A DNA stretch of 64,000 bases from an uncultured Gammaproteobacteria bacterium (lineage in GTDB: Bacteria > Pseudomonadota > Gammaproteobacteria > Arenicellales > JAANXG01), in contig CAMYJT010000008.1 of the NCBI GenBank assembly GCA_947258785.1, positions 62,001 to 126,000 of the forward strand, read 5' to 3'. This document shows positions 25,085-35,200 of the stretch, piece by piece. The first letter of the stretch is position 1. Each line of letters opens with the position of its first letter. The notes below the pieces were generated by a model, which was not told the DNA's origin, searched no databases, and saw nothing but the letters and a program-made list of their open reading frames with translations. A program made the position numbers and the translations under genes.

Positions 25085-27082
25085 CTACCCGTCGCGGTCT
25101 TTCCCACCGCCGGCCGCTGCGTGCAGATTGAACAGCTGCTTGGAGTCGATCACGTATACCCGGCCGGACCGGTTTTTGACCGATTCATACATATGACGCG
25201 TGCCTCCCGGGCCATCGCCACCACCGCCGTCCCACAGGCAGATGAAGCGTACTTTCTCGGGTCCCCAGGAAATGGCCGAGTAGAGCTGCCAGAGATTGTC
25301 CCGCTCGAACGGGTCGGTATGCTGGGGCGGCGGCCCGAGTTCCCTGCTCATCACATACACTACCGTGTTCGGGTGACTGGTGACCGCATAGAAGCGGTCG
25401 CGCCAACGCCCGCCGGCAAAGCTGACCGACCGTGACACGAACTCCGGAATGTCGAACGGGATGCGGATCTCCAGCCGCAGACCGCGTTCGAGACAGGTCT
25501 CGGCAAACAGCAGATCTCCGCCGCATGCGCCCCCACACATCGCCAGGTCCCCGGCCCCGGCCTCCAGGGCGTCGAGCTGACCGCGTACGGCCTCCACCGC
25601 CGCGGCCTCCTGATCCGCCGGGAAGCGTGGGGCATCGCGGCCGGGGGCGTCAATCATGTGGCCGCTGAACAGGATGACCTGGCGTGGATGCCAGGCATCG
25701 GCCGGTCTGCGAAGCTTGGCGATTGCACGCTCGATGACCTTGCGCGCCAGCTTCACCTTGGCCGGGCGGAACCCCAGGTCCCGCATGAGCTGGATCTGCT
25801 GCAGCGTTGAGTCCAATGCGAACCAGTCGTCGTCTGCCGCTGCGACGGCGAGTTTGTGAGCGCGCTCCACCGCTTTTACATCACCGACCAACAACTCGAG
25901 ACCGGCGAGGGTGGCGTACGCCCAATAATTCTTGGCTTGAGGTTTCGCGGTTTTGAGTTCGCTGGTGACGGCCCAGCGGATGCCGCCCTCCATGGCCCTC
26001 AATTCTTCCTGGTCCTCGGAACCACCGGTGAGATGGCGGAACAGATGGATGAGCATCAACGCATTGATCCCGGAGTAGTAATGACTGGGCTGGACGACGA
26101 AGCCCTGCCGGTAGGCGTCGATCGCGACACCGAGCTGGGCCTCGTCGAATGCGGCGTCCTCGCGCATCTGCCGACGGCCCTTACTACCGACGCGCCAGGC
26201 GTCTACCCAGCGATCTTTTTCGACGCGGCCCAACAGCGCCCAGGTCTCCGCGTCTTCGGAGTGTTTCTTCAGCAGGTCCTTCAACCACTCCCTAGCCCGC
26301 TCAGACCGCCCCAGCCGGCCCAGGACCACCCCCCGTTGCTGAGCACTGATCAGGTCCGTGGGGTCGATCTTTAGCGCCTTCTCAAACTGTTCCAGAGCCA
26401 GGGCATACTGGCCAAGGCTGCGCAGCGCACCCCCCGCTACACGGTATCCCTCGGACCGGAATGCGTTCGTAGGCGCCTCATCCGCCAGCACCAGCACGTC
26501 ACCCGGACGCCGCTTTCGGCGCGCGATCTCGATGAAACGCGACCAGTTCTCGTGTTGCTCCCAAAATCCATCGGCGCCGCGGACCCGCAGCGACTTCCAG
26601 TCCGGCTCCTGCAGCGAGGGGAGGTGGCGGTAAACGGGACTGATGCGCCGGCCGTGCCAGGAGCGCAAGGTGTCGAGGGCCGACCTGGCCAACGCCGCGC
26701 GGTCGGACTGCAGAAACTCAGGGTCCGGCACGCCTTGGCTGACGTGGTACGGCACCGTCCGATCGACGCAGACGTCGAACGGCAGCCGATCCACGCTGCA
26801 GCGTATCTGCATCACTCCGCGGGCCCGTAGTCCGTGACGCACCCCGAGCTCGTACCAGGCGTTGGGGTTGTTGATGGACAGATCTGCCACCACCAGGTCG
26901 GCCATCAGGAGTTCCTGAAACATGTCGGCGCGGATGTCTCCTGGCAGGGTTTCCTGGTCGGCACGAAACGGCTCCAGCCCGGCCTCCTCCAACGCCGGCT
27001 TGATCAGGTCCTGGTAGACACGATTGAAGTCGATGCCCTCTTTCTCACCGAAGGGCATCACGACAAACACATGATATGGCAT
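25085..27082 (-). CDS. NDT/TIR-like – TPR (DUF4071-like) – SLOG-like multidomain protein
   Basis: A 665-residue soluble protein. Residues 1-100 resemble the nucleoside 2-deoxyribosyltransferase/TIR-like fold: HVFVVMPFGEKEG at the start and MADLVVADLSINNPNAWYELGVRHGLR, the motif in which Asn and Glu of such domains act on nucleotides. Residues 210-450 are TPR-like repeats (GQYALALEQFEKALKIDP and others) matching the DUF4071/TRAFs-binding type. Residues 465-650 form an alpha/beta domain with ILFSGHMID, DLAMCGGACGGDLLFAE and RFICLWDGGGGDGPGGT, similar to SLOG-type nucleotide-binding folds. The layout suggests a signalling or defence protein acting on nucleotides; no partner gene is adjacent. Confidence 0.7.
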   Translation of the reverse strand: MPYHVFVVMPFGEKEGIDFNRVYQDLIKPALEEAGLEPFRADQETLPGDIRADMFQELLMADLVVADLSINNPNAWYELGVRHGLRARGVMQIRCSVDRLPFDVCVDRTVPYHVSQGVPDPEFLQSDRAALARSALDTLRSWHGRRISPVYRHLPSLQEPDWKSLRVRGADGFWEQHENWSRFIEIARRKRRPGDVLVLADEAPTNAFRSEGYRVAGGALRSLGQYALALEQFEKALKIDPTDLISAQQRGVVLGRLGRSERAREWLKDLLKKHSEDAETWALLGRVEKDRWVDAWRVGSKGRRQMREDAAFDEAQLGVAIDAYRQGFVVQPSHYYSGINALMLIHLFRHLTGGSEDQEELRAMEGGIRWAVTSELKTAKPQAKNYWAYATLAGLELLVGDVKAVERAHKLAVAAADDDWFALDSTLQQIQLMRDLGFRPAKVKLARKVIERAIAKLRRPADAWHPRQVILFSGHMIDAPGRDAPRFPADQEAAAVEAVRGQLDALEAGAGDLAMCGGACGGDLLFAETCLERGLRLEIRIPFDIPEFVSRSVSFAGGRWRDRFYAVTSHPNTVVYVMSRELGPPPQHTDPFERDNLWQLYSAISWGPEKVRFICLWDGGGGDGPGGTRHMYESVKNRSGRVYVIDSKQLFNLHAAAGGGKDRDG

Positions 27083-27234
27083 GGCTCTCCCCAGCCGGTA
27101 ATCAGGCCCACACCCACACGCAGCCGATTACCAGACTGCGGCGGAATACCACGCGGTGCCGCACCGCTGTGGAACCGCGGCCGTCCCCTCCGGTCCCTCG
27201 CCGATAACGAGCGACCCAATACGCGCCGGCTGAG

Positions 27235-28800
27235 CTATGGATGAACAGTCGCGGCCACCACGGGTTCGTCCGCAGCCGATCGTTCCTGGTGAAACTTCAT
27301 GTTCAGCATGCGCATGGTGGCATTGATGCCGGCCAAGACCTGGTTGGTGTTCACCCCTCGGGTCCGCATAGTTCTAGGCCCGTCCTGCCAGGTAATGAAA
27401 CACTCGGTCAATGCGCTGGTACTGCCGCCTTTCGGGATATGAATTTCGTAGTCCATCAGTTGCGGGAAGACAAAATCCCGTTTATCAAGGATTTTGCGGA
27501 TGGCCACGATAAACGCATCGAAGCCACCGTTCCCAGACCCGGAAGATTTCATTATATTGCCGTCCAAGGAGACGCGGATGCTGACCGTCGATTCCAGGTC
27601 CAAACCGCTGTTGATGGAGCAATTCAACAGTTCGAGGTGATTGTAGTCCTGGCCCTCCAGGATATCGGCAATGATGAAAGGCAGATCGTCTGCGGTGACT
27701 CTCGACTTCGAGTCTCCCAGCTGTACCACACGTTCCAGCAGTCTGGCCTGATCCACGTCGGACAAGCTGATGCCGAGTTCCTCGAGATTCTTTTTCAGCG
27801 ACGCTTTGCCGCTCATCTTGCCGAGCGCATAGATACGCTTGCGTCCGAACCGTTCCGGACTCAACACGGACTGATAAAGATCGCCCTTGTGGTCGCCGTC
27901 GGCGTGAATGCCGCTAGTTTGAGTGAAGACATCGGTCCCGATAATTGGCGCGTTGTCGGAGACCCGCTTACCCGAGAAGTTTTCCACCATTTGGCTCAAC
28001 AGATATATCTTCGACTCGTCGATGGACAGGTTCATACCCATTTTATCGCGCAAAACCACCACCACTTCGGCCATAGAAACGTTCCCCGCCCGTTCCCCCA
28101 AACAATTCACCGTGCAATGTACGGTCGACACTCCCGCTTTTACCGCCATCATCACGTTGGCCGTGGCCAAGCCATAGTCGTTGTGTGGGTGGAAATCGAA
28201 CTTTAGTCGTGGAAATCGGCTGACCATATCCGTCAGGCTGTCGTAGACCTCGTCCGGCATCATGACTCCGAGGGTGTCCGGCAGCATGTAATGGCCGATG
28301 CCGATGTCCTCGATGCCCTCGACAAGACGGTATACGTAATCGCGGCTATCCTTATAACCGTTGGACCAATCTTCGAGATAGACATTGACCGCGATCTTAC
28401 GGTCCAGTGCGTGACGCACGGTTTCCCGGATATCGGCGACGTGCTGATCCAGGGTGCGGCGCAACTGTTCCCGGCAGTGTTTTTCACTGCCCTTGGCCAA
28501 TAGATTGAGCACCCTGCCCCCGGTACTGGTGATCCAGTCGACGCTGCGCGTTCCGTCTACAAAACCCAGTACCTCAACCCGGTCTAACAGGCCCTCCTGT
28601 TCAGCCCACTGATTTATACTGGTCACTGCTTGACGTTCCCCCTCCGACACACCGACGGAGGCGACCTCCGCCCGCTCCACGCGCAATGACTTCAACAAGG
28701 CCTTGGCGATGCTGACCTTTTCATTCTGCGAAAACGACACCCCACGGGTCTGTTCGCCATCCCGCAGCGTGGTATCCAATATTTGAACGTGTCGGCCCAT
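27235..28800 (-). CDS. Citramalate/2-isopropylmalate synthase-family enzyme
   Basis: A 521-residue HMGL-like TIM-barrel enzyme: ILDTTLRDGEQTRGVSFS with the catalytic Arg and Asp, the metal-site segments FHPHNDYGLA and HCTVNCLGERAGN, and a C-terminal regulatory domain (about 390-510, GNIMKSSGSGNGGFDAF). The family condenses acetyl-CoA with pyruvate (citramalate) or 2-oxoisovalerate (isopropylmalate), for isoleucine or leucine synthesis. Sequence reading alone does not choose between them; the TRGVSFS signature is typical of the LeuA2/CimA-like branch. It stands alone with no leu or ilv neighbours. Confidence 0.85.
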   Translation of the reverse strand: MGRHVQILDTTLRDGEQTRGVSFSQNEKVSIAKALLKSLRVERAEVASVGVSEGERQAVTSINQWAEQEGLLDRVEVLGFVDGTRSVDWITSTGGRVLNLLAKGSEKHCREQLRRTLDQHVADIRETVRHALDRKIAVNVYLEDWSNGYKDSRDYVYRLVEGIEDIGIGHYMLPDTLGVMMPDEVYDSLTDMVSRFPRLKFDFHPHNDYGLATANVMMAVKAGVSTVHCTVNCLGERAGNVSMAEVVVVLRDKMGMNLSIDESKIYLLSQMVENFSGKRVSDNAPIIGTDVFTQTSGIHADGDHKGDLYQSVLSPERFGRKRIYALGKMSGKASLKKNLEELGISLSDVDQARLLERVVQLGDSKSRVTADDLPFIIADILEGQDYNHLELLNCSINSGLDLESTVSIRVSLDGNIMKSSGSGNGGFDAFIVAIRKILDKRDFVFPQLMDYEIHIPKGGSTSALTECFITWQDGPRTMRTRGVNTNQVLAGINATMRMLNMKFHQERSAADEPVVAATVHP

Positions 28801-29222
28801 TAGACCTGCCGGTGCCTGCTTACGGTGCGCTTACTGCGAAGTCGGTCCATAATTCGTGAATTGTAACGGAAACAACCACATGGATTCATCATCTTCCGCA
28901 GGCGACCGGGCGAATCGGCGCCTGTCCACCGACCCCGGTGCGGAGGGGAACGCACGTCTTGTCGGGCGCCGCAAGCGCGAACGGTGCGTCTTTAGGTCAG
29001 GATTCGATCGGGTTCAGGGTCACGGCGACAGAATAGCGAGCGTACGGCCGCGCTAACGGTATCGCGCCGACGGCGTCTTCGCCGCCAGCGCCCGATCTAC
29101 TTTCGAGCCGGGCACAAACGTGTCGCATTGACCGCTTCGACTCGAAGGCCGACATCCGGCGCCGCCGGGCCAAGAGCGACGTTCACCGCAGATACGCCGC
29201 CGGGCAAGCGGTCACGACATCA
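28801..29222. other. Intergenic region, nothing secure
   Basis: A 420-base stretch upstream of the synthase. An ATG at 28880 opens a 58-codon frame rich in Ser and Arg, but it has a poor ribosome binding site and no recognisable features, so I do not call it. No hairpin or repeat stands out. Confidence 0.35.
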
Positions 29223-29387
29223 TCAGCGAGGATCTTTGTGCTCGAGGTAAATGCCGACTATTTCTATGGCAATACCCAGCAACAAGACGATCAGGCCCAG
29301 GGTCGATGCGTCCGGTGCTAACCACATTAGAACCCCGCCTAGAACCACCAGTACTCCCGCCACAATACGCCGAGGTTTTCGCTGCAT
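29223..29387 (-). CDS. Small two-helix membrane protein (54 aa)
   Basis: ATG at 29387, stop at 29223-29225. The 54-residue product starts MQRKPRRIVAGVLVVLGG, has two hydrophobic segments (about 8-23 and 29-46) separated by WLAPDAST, and ends YLEHKDPR. The basic start and helical-hairpin plan suggest a positive-inside inner-membrane protein. A weak AACAGG site precedes the ATG. Function unknown. Confidence 0.6.
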   Translation of the reverse strand: MQRKPRRIVAGVLVVLGGVLMWLAPDASTLGLIVLLLGIAIEIVGIYLEHKDPR

Positions 29388-29522
29388 GCCTGTTAATCCG
29401 ATCCCGTTGTAGTCTTGGAGATAGTTGCGATCACCTTGACGGCAATTTTAAACTGGGCCGGATCCCGTGTCGCCTGATCCAAATCATCCAAACCGGTCAA
29501 TCACCGACGACGCGTCAAAATC

Positions 29523-30083
29523 GTGCATATCACCCGTACCCGGCTGCTGCTCATGGCGTTCTCGGTAGAGGGAACTGCGTTATTGGCGGCCCTTGCACTC
29601 GGCCGCTGGCTGCAGATCGATCTCCACGTGCTGCCCGTTGATCCAACCGCTGAAGTCGTTATCGCCATGTTGGCGACGGTCCCGCCGATCGGCCTGTTTA
29701 TCGGAACCACGACCCATCGCGGCCGCGATTTACCTATTTTCGGCTCTCTGCGTAAGACGCTGCTCGGCGACATTCGAAATATTTTCATAAACGCGGAGTT
29801 CGCGGACTTAGTCGTCATATCCACAGCGGCTGCGTGCGCCGAGGAGGCGCTGTTTCGGGGCGTAATTCAAACCGAGTTGGGACTCGTGGCGGCGAGTTTA
29901 GTGTTTGGTCTCGCCCACTGCGTGACGCCGGCCTACTTTGTCGCGGCAACGATTATGGGCTTCTACATCGGGCTGGTGTACAGTCTCGTTGACAGTCTGT
30001 TCGTGGTGATTGTCGTCCATGGCCTGTACGACCTATTTGCCCTTGTCTATCTCAGGTACTACGCCGCCGATGACACGTGCTGA
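29523..30083 (+). CDS. CPBP-family intramembrane metalloprotease
   Basis: A 186-residue multi-pass protein with the three CPBP (Abi/CAAX protease) motifs: EEALFRG near residue 106, FGLAHCVTP, and HGLYDLF near the C-terminus. Family members cleave inside membranes, and in bacteria can act in peptide processing or self-immunity. Start is a GTG at 29523. A hairpin follows at 30188-30214. No bacteriocin-like gene is adjacent, so the substrate is unknown. Confidence 0.85.
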   Translation: MHITRTRLLLMAFSVEGTALLAALALGRWLQIDLHVLPVDPTAEVVIAMLATVPPIGLFIGTTTHRGRDLPIFGSLRKTLLGDIRNIFINAEFADLVVISTAAACAEEALFRGVIQTELGLVAASLVFGLAHCVTPAYFVAATIMGFYIGLVYSLVDSLFVVIVVHGLYDLFALVYLRYYAADDTC

Positions 30084-30187
30084 CGGTCTGCCACCACGCG
30101 GCCCGGCGGTCGCTCCAGGCCGCACTTCGCACCTGGGGACCACGAGCATGCCGCAGGGATAGGATCGACTGACAGCTTATGAACAAC

Positions 30188-30214
30188 GGGCTCAGATTCA
30201 TAGACCCTGAGCCC
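30188..30214. terminator. Hairpin between convergent genes
   Basis: GGGCTCAG (30188-30195) pairs exactly with CTGAGCCC (30207-30214) around an 11-base loop. It lies between the convergent CPBP and tetraheme cytochrome genes and could end both transcripts, though T-runs are weak. Confidence 0.55.
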
Positions 30215-30276
30215 ATGAGACGCTCTGTACCCGGGATCCGTGACGCAATCTGTGGTTTAGCACACAACGGGCGGCC

Positions 30277-31038
30277 TCATTTTGCGTGGCACTTGGCGCA
30301 GAGGTAGTCGGCACTGTTGCTGCCGAGCAGGCCGCGCAGCAGAAAGACATCCTGGACTTCGGAACCATTGTGTGGGTCATGACAGGAGGTGCACTCGATC
30401 CCGGTCTGCCCCAAGGTCGCCCCTTTGGAGATGTTGCCCGCGCCGTCGTCGGTAAACAGAACGATCCCCAGCGACTCGGGGTCGCCCTGCCAGCCGCTGT
30501 GCAGCGCCTCCGCACCGGTGGTGGAACCGTTGTAGCTGCTGGCCACCCCGTTCCAGGGAAACGGCATCGCCACCGGGTGATTACCGGTCATATCGCCGGT
30601 GGTGGTGGCAATCTGGTTTGCTCCGGTGATTTTAGTGCCCGAGGAGATGACCGGGCCGCCGTTCCACCAGCCGACATCGCCGACTGCGACGCTGCCGTCG
30701 TGACAGCTCAGACATTTGGCCGATGCGCCCTGGTAGGTGGCGGTAAACGTGGGGTAATCCGTCCCCCCGATGGTCTTCGGGTCGCTCCACGAATAGGTGT
30801 TGCCATTCTCGGCACGATTCCACAGCAACTGCTGGGTTTGGGCCTGATGTGGAGTGTGACAGACGGCACACCGCACCACACCTGAGCCCCCACCCAGGTT
30901 GGAGAAATCGTGTTTCGTCCCCGCTAGTCCGTCGCCCGGGCCGGCTGTTGCCACGACCGGCAGCATGGCAGCCTGCACGAGCAGAAACAATACGCCTCTT
31001 GTGGCTGCTGTAGTTATCTCCCTCCCGTTTGTGATCAC
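30277..31038 (-). CDS. Exported tetraheme cytochrome c (copy 2)
   Basis: A 253-residue exported protein with four heme sites: CAVCHTPHQ, CLSCHDGSVAVGD, CTSCHDPHNGS and CAKCH at the very C-terminus. Signal peptide GVLFLLVQAAMLPVVATAG. It is a close paralogue of the 31205 gene; both share GPGDGLAGTKHDFS or its near match, NGNTYSWSDP-like blocks, NHPVAMPFPWNGVAS and GATLGQTG. The CxxCHTPH and CHDPHNG patterns resemble multiheme nitrite-reductase-like or doubled-motif cytochromes. Its start appears to be a GTG at 31038. It probably relays electrons in the periplasm. Confidence 0.9.
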   Translation of the reverse strand: MITNGREITTAATRGVLFLLVQAAMLPVVATAGPGDGLAGTKHDFSNLGGGSGVVRCAVCHTPHQAQTQQLLWNRAENGNTYSWSDPKTIGGTDYPTFTATYQGASAKCLSCHDGSVAVGDVGWWNGGPVISSGTKITGANQIATTTGDMTGNHPVAMPFPWNGVASSYNGSTTGAEALHSGWQGDPESLGIVLFTDDGAGNISKGATLGQTGIECTSCHDPHNGSEVQDVFLLRGLLGSNSADYLCAKCHAK

Positions 31039-31204
31039 AACTTTACCGTTGGTGTGGAATCGCTGTAGACGTCAATCGATTCCGTAGACGGGATATGTAT
31101 GACACATGCTCGGTCAGTATAGACGGGCATCACCCGAGCGCAATGAAGCGTCTATAGAGCGGCGTAGCGGACCGCTGAGAGGTCGGTACGGCGTTTGATT
31201 CCGA

Positions 31205-31969
31205 CTACTTGGCGTGGCACTTCACACAGATGTAATCGGCACTGCTGCCGCCGAGTACGCCGCGAAGAAAAAACCGATCTTGGACCCCAGACCCGTTGTG
31301 AGGATCGTGGCAGGAGCTGCACTCGAAGCCGGTCTGTCCCAACGTGGCGCCAGAGGTGATATTACCTACGCCATCGTCGGTGAATAGGCGTAATCCCAAG
31401 GCGTCGGGATCGGCCTGCCAGCCACTGACCAGCGCCGAGGCGCCGGTCGTCGAGCCGTTATAGGTGCTGGCGACCCCGTTCCAGGGGAACGGCATCGCGA
31501 CTGGGTGGTTGCCGTTCATATCGCCGGTGGCGCTGGCGATCTGGAAGGCACCGCTCAGTTTAGTGTTGAGCACACTGACCGGGCCACCACCGTTCCACCA
31601 ACCGACGTCGCCAATTGCCACGCTGCCGTCGTGGCAGCTCAGGCACTTGGCCGTGGCGCCGTTGTAGGCCGCGCCGGTGAAGTTTGGATAATCCGTTCCA
31701 CCAACAGTCTGCGGGTCGCTCCACGAAAATGTATTAGCGCTCAGCGTATGGTTCCACAGCAGGCTTTGTATCTGGGCGTTGTGTGGCGTATGACAAGCGG
31801 TGCAGAGGCCGAATTGGGGCATTCCACCCAGCGTGGAAAAATCGTGCTTGGTCCCCGCCAACCCGTCGCCGGGGTCCGACCAAACCACGGTGGATAGCGA
31901 TGCAAGTCCTACACCGATGTGGGCGAATACCACAGCGCACACTATGTGCGGTATCGTCGCTGTACCCAC
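31205..31969 (-). CDS. Exported tetraheme cytochrome c (copy 1)
   Basis: A 254-residue paralogue of the 30277 protein with four heme sites, CTACHTPHN, CLSCHDGSVAIGD, CSSCHDPHNGS and CVKCH at the C-terminus. Start is a GTG at 31969 with AGGAG 10 bases upstream. A signal peptide covers about residues 1-31. The two copies are arranged head to tail, 166 bases apart, consistent with tandem duplication. It faces a multi-PAS sensor kinase across 319 bases, so that kinase may control both. Confidence 0.9.
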   Translation of the reverse strand: MGTATIPHIVCAVVFAHIGVGLASLSTVVWSDPGDGLAGTKHDFSTLGGMPQFGLCTACHTPHNAQIQSLLWNHTLSANTFSWSDPQTVGGTDYPNFTGAAYNGATAKCLSCHDGSVAIGDVGWWNGGGPVSVLNTKLSGAFQIASATGDMNGNHPVAMPFPWNGVASTYNGSTTGASALVSGWQADPDALGLRLFTDDGVGNITSGATLGQTGFECSSCHDPHNGSGVQDRFFLRGVLGGSSADYICVKCHAK

Positions 31970-32288
31970 TTTGTTTTATTCTCCTGCAGTTATACGTGCT
32001 GTAAATCGGTCACCGTTATCACCATTCGCAACCTCCACCAAGCGCATCACTGCCTCATATTTTCAGTATAGGATTCACCACTATCAGACGTAATACGTAC
32101 GTCCACCTAGGTGTCTATACGCACTCGGACACACTCCAAAACATGCCGTTTTACAGTGCCGGAAAACACGCCACGCGAACCGCCCGCTTTGAAGATTACG
32201 AACGGGCCGCTGTGCTAAGATTAACGCTATCAATGCTGGATCGGCGCAGCGGCGCGTGCTTGCACGCAGCCTCGAGGCAATATCACAA
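31970..32288. other. Divergent regulatory region, cytochrome and sensor kinase
   Basis: The 319 bases hold the ribosome binding site of the cytochrome gene (31980-31984), an AT-rich stretch at 32055-32075 and a palindrome at 32087-32103. No further gene is visible. Confidence 0.5.
32087..32103. promoter_or_regulatory. Candidate operator, GACGTA-5-TACGTC
   Basis: A perfect 6-bp inverted repeat with a 5-base centre, in the region shared by the tetraheme cytochromes and the sensor kinase. Regulators of the FixJ/NarL type bind such TAC/GTA palindromes, so the regulator at 36354 is a candidate binder. Not tested. Confidence 0.35.
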
Positions 32289-35200
32289 ATGGCACGGATA
32301 CGTCAGTACACGCGGCGATTCCTGACAATCCCGATGGTCCTTGTGTTGGGAGCGGCAGTCGAAGCCGCGGCAGACGACAAGCGGGTCGTAACGGTTGGGG
32401 TGGCTGACAATCGCCCCATCGTCTTCCGTGAGGGGCCCGGTCGTTACACCGGTCTGGCGGTCGAATTCCTGGAACTGGTCGCTGCGCACGAAGGCTGGCA
32501 CCTCCGTTACCTGCACGGGGCCTGGTCGGAGATGCTGCAGCATCTCGAGAATAATCAGCTCGATCTGTTACTCGGTATCGCATACTCACCGGAGCGCGCG
32601 AAGCGCTTCCACCTCAGCGATCAAACCCTGATCAACAACTGGGCGATCGTCTACGCCCCACCTGAGGCCCGGATCAACTCTTTCACAGAGTTACAGGATC
32701 GGCGCGTGGCGTTGATGGCACATAGCATCCACAGTATTGCGTTCAATCAGTTGATGGAGCGGTTCGGCTTTAGCTACCAACCGATTACCGTGGGCGACTA
32801 CCACAGCGTCATTAGAGCGATTGATAACGGGGAGGCCGACGCCGGTATCGTCAATCGTATATTTAGTGCCCTGGATGGCCGGATTCATCGGCATGACGGC
32901 GCTGCAACGCCCATCATCTTCAACCCGGTCGAAGTCCGCTACGCATCGCCTAGGACGCGGGGTCGGGGACTCCTGCAGACCATTGATCTCCATCTTCTCA
33001 AGCAGAAAGCACACCGCGACAGCTCCTACTACCGATTGTTGAGCAAGTGGTTGCACACCACTAATCCGCGCCCGACCTCAGCGTGGATAAGCTGGGGCCT
33101 GCCCACCACCGGGGGGTTATTGCTGATTGCCGTTATCGCGAGTCTGGCGCTGCGCAAGCGGCTCCACCAGCGCACTAAGGCCTTGCACTCTTCCAAGGAA
33201 CAATACCGGCAATTGCTCGACCTGGCCCAGGAAGGCATCTGGGTCATCGATCGGGACGATGTCACGACCTTCGTCAATCCGGCCATGGCTAAGATGTTGG
33301 GTTACCAGGACCAGGAGTTGCTCGGCAGGAATGTACGATCGTTCATGGACGAGCAGGGGGTAAAGCGCTTCGAGGAGAGTTTGCAACGCCGGCTGGAGGG
33401 CCTGAGCGAACAGCTCGACTTTGTGTTTGTCCACAAAGACGGGCGGCAGATCCACACGGTGATCGCAGCCTCCGGCATCACGAATGAGGCGGGTGAGTAC
33501 ATGGGGGCGATCGCCGGGGTGATGGATATAACCGACCGCCAGGAGTCAGAAGTGGCGTTGCGCGACAGCGAAGAGCGGTACCGCAGTCTGATTGACGGGT
33601 CCATTGAAGGGATACTGATTCACACGTCATTGCGGCCATTGTTCGTAAACCGCAGTTTTGCCGTCATGCTCGGATACGAGGCTCCAGAGGAAATCCTGGA
33701 GATGGAATCCCTGGTCCCCCATATCGCTGCCCACGACCGCAACCGAGTGGTGGCTTATGCCAATGGCGAAAATACGCCCCGGCAATATGAGTTCGACGCG
33801 GTGCGGCGGGATGGGTCCGTGATCAGCCTGCAAAGCCTGGGGCATGAAATCATCTGGATGGGACGGCCGGCGACTCAAAACACGGTCATCGACGTCACCG
33901 AACGCAATCGCGCCGAACATAACGCCCAACGACACCTGGTGCATCTGAATATCTCGGAGCGCATCATTCGCATCGGCCTGCGTAGCGCCAGCGTCGACGA
34001 CATGTTGCACGACGTAATGCGCGAGGTGTTGAATGTGTTTGCTTGCGATCGTGCGTGGATCTCCTATCCCTGCGATCCCACCGCCGAAAGCTGGCGCATA
34101 CCCGTCCAACGAAGCCGGCCGGAGTGGTCGGGCGCGCTGGCAGCGAACACAAGACAGAACATGTCGCCAGACGCGGCAGACGTGTTCCGGCACGCCGTAG
34201 AGTCGTTGAATGCGATTTGCTACGACGGAAGCTCACACAACGTCCCGGACATGGCGCGCCGGCTTTCGGTGCAATCGCAAATGACCATGGCGATCCGACC
34301 GCGGGTGGACAGGCCTTGGCTGTTCGGCATTCACCACTGCGCCGAGCCTCACGTCTACGACGACGACGAGGTGCAGCTGTTCGAGGCTATCGGTCATCGC
34401 CTTGCGGAGGCGCTGACCAGCCTGCTGGTGATGCGGGATTTGCGCGCGAGCGAGGCTGAACACCATCGACTGTTCGACACCATGGCCCAGGGGCTTGTCT
34501 ACCAGGACGCCGATGGACACATTATCGCTGCCAATCCCGCCGCCTCGCGCATCCTCGGCTTCAGCAGGGAACAGCTGATGGACCGCGCCTCACTGAAACC
34601 AAACTGGCGTACTGTCCACGAAGACGGCACCGATTTCCCCGCCGAGCAGCACCCCTCACAGATGGCAATGCGGCTCGGCAAACCTGTGGAAGGGGTGATC
34701 ATGGGTGTATTTCATCCCGACAAAGAGCGCTACCGATGGATTCTCGTTAACGCGGTGCCGGAATTTCGGCGCGGGGAAGACCGCCCGTATCGGGTGTTTA
34801 CGACCTTCTCCAACATCACTCAACTCAAGCGCTCGCAGGAACGGCTGCGGCACAGCGAGACCGGCCTGGCCGAAGCCCAGCGCATCGGCAGGATGGGGGG
34901 CTGGGAATTAGATCTGTCGACGGGTCGCATCACTTGGTCGAAGGAAGTCGGCAGGCTGTTTGGCGAGAACCACAAGCAGTTTAGCGGTACGTTGGAGGGA
35001 TTTTACAACCTCGTGCACCCTGACGACCGCGCCCGGGTGATTGAGGCGGTGGAGGACGGGATTCGACACGGTACGGTGTACGAAATCCAGCACAGAATCC
35101 GTTTGCAAGACGGCGTCGAGCTGACCGTTCGCGAGCGGGCGGAGATCGTGCGCGATCAAGCGGGGCACGCAGTGCAGTTAGTGGGGACTGTACAGGACGT

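Noticed and set aside
27241..28206. 321-codon plus-strand frame
   Set aside because: It is antisense to the citramalate/isopropylmalate synthase and lacks recognisable features.
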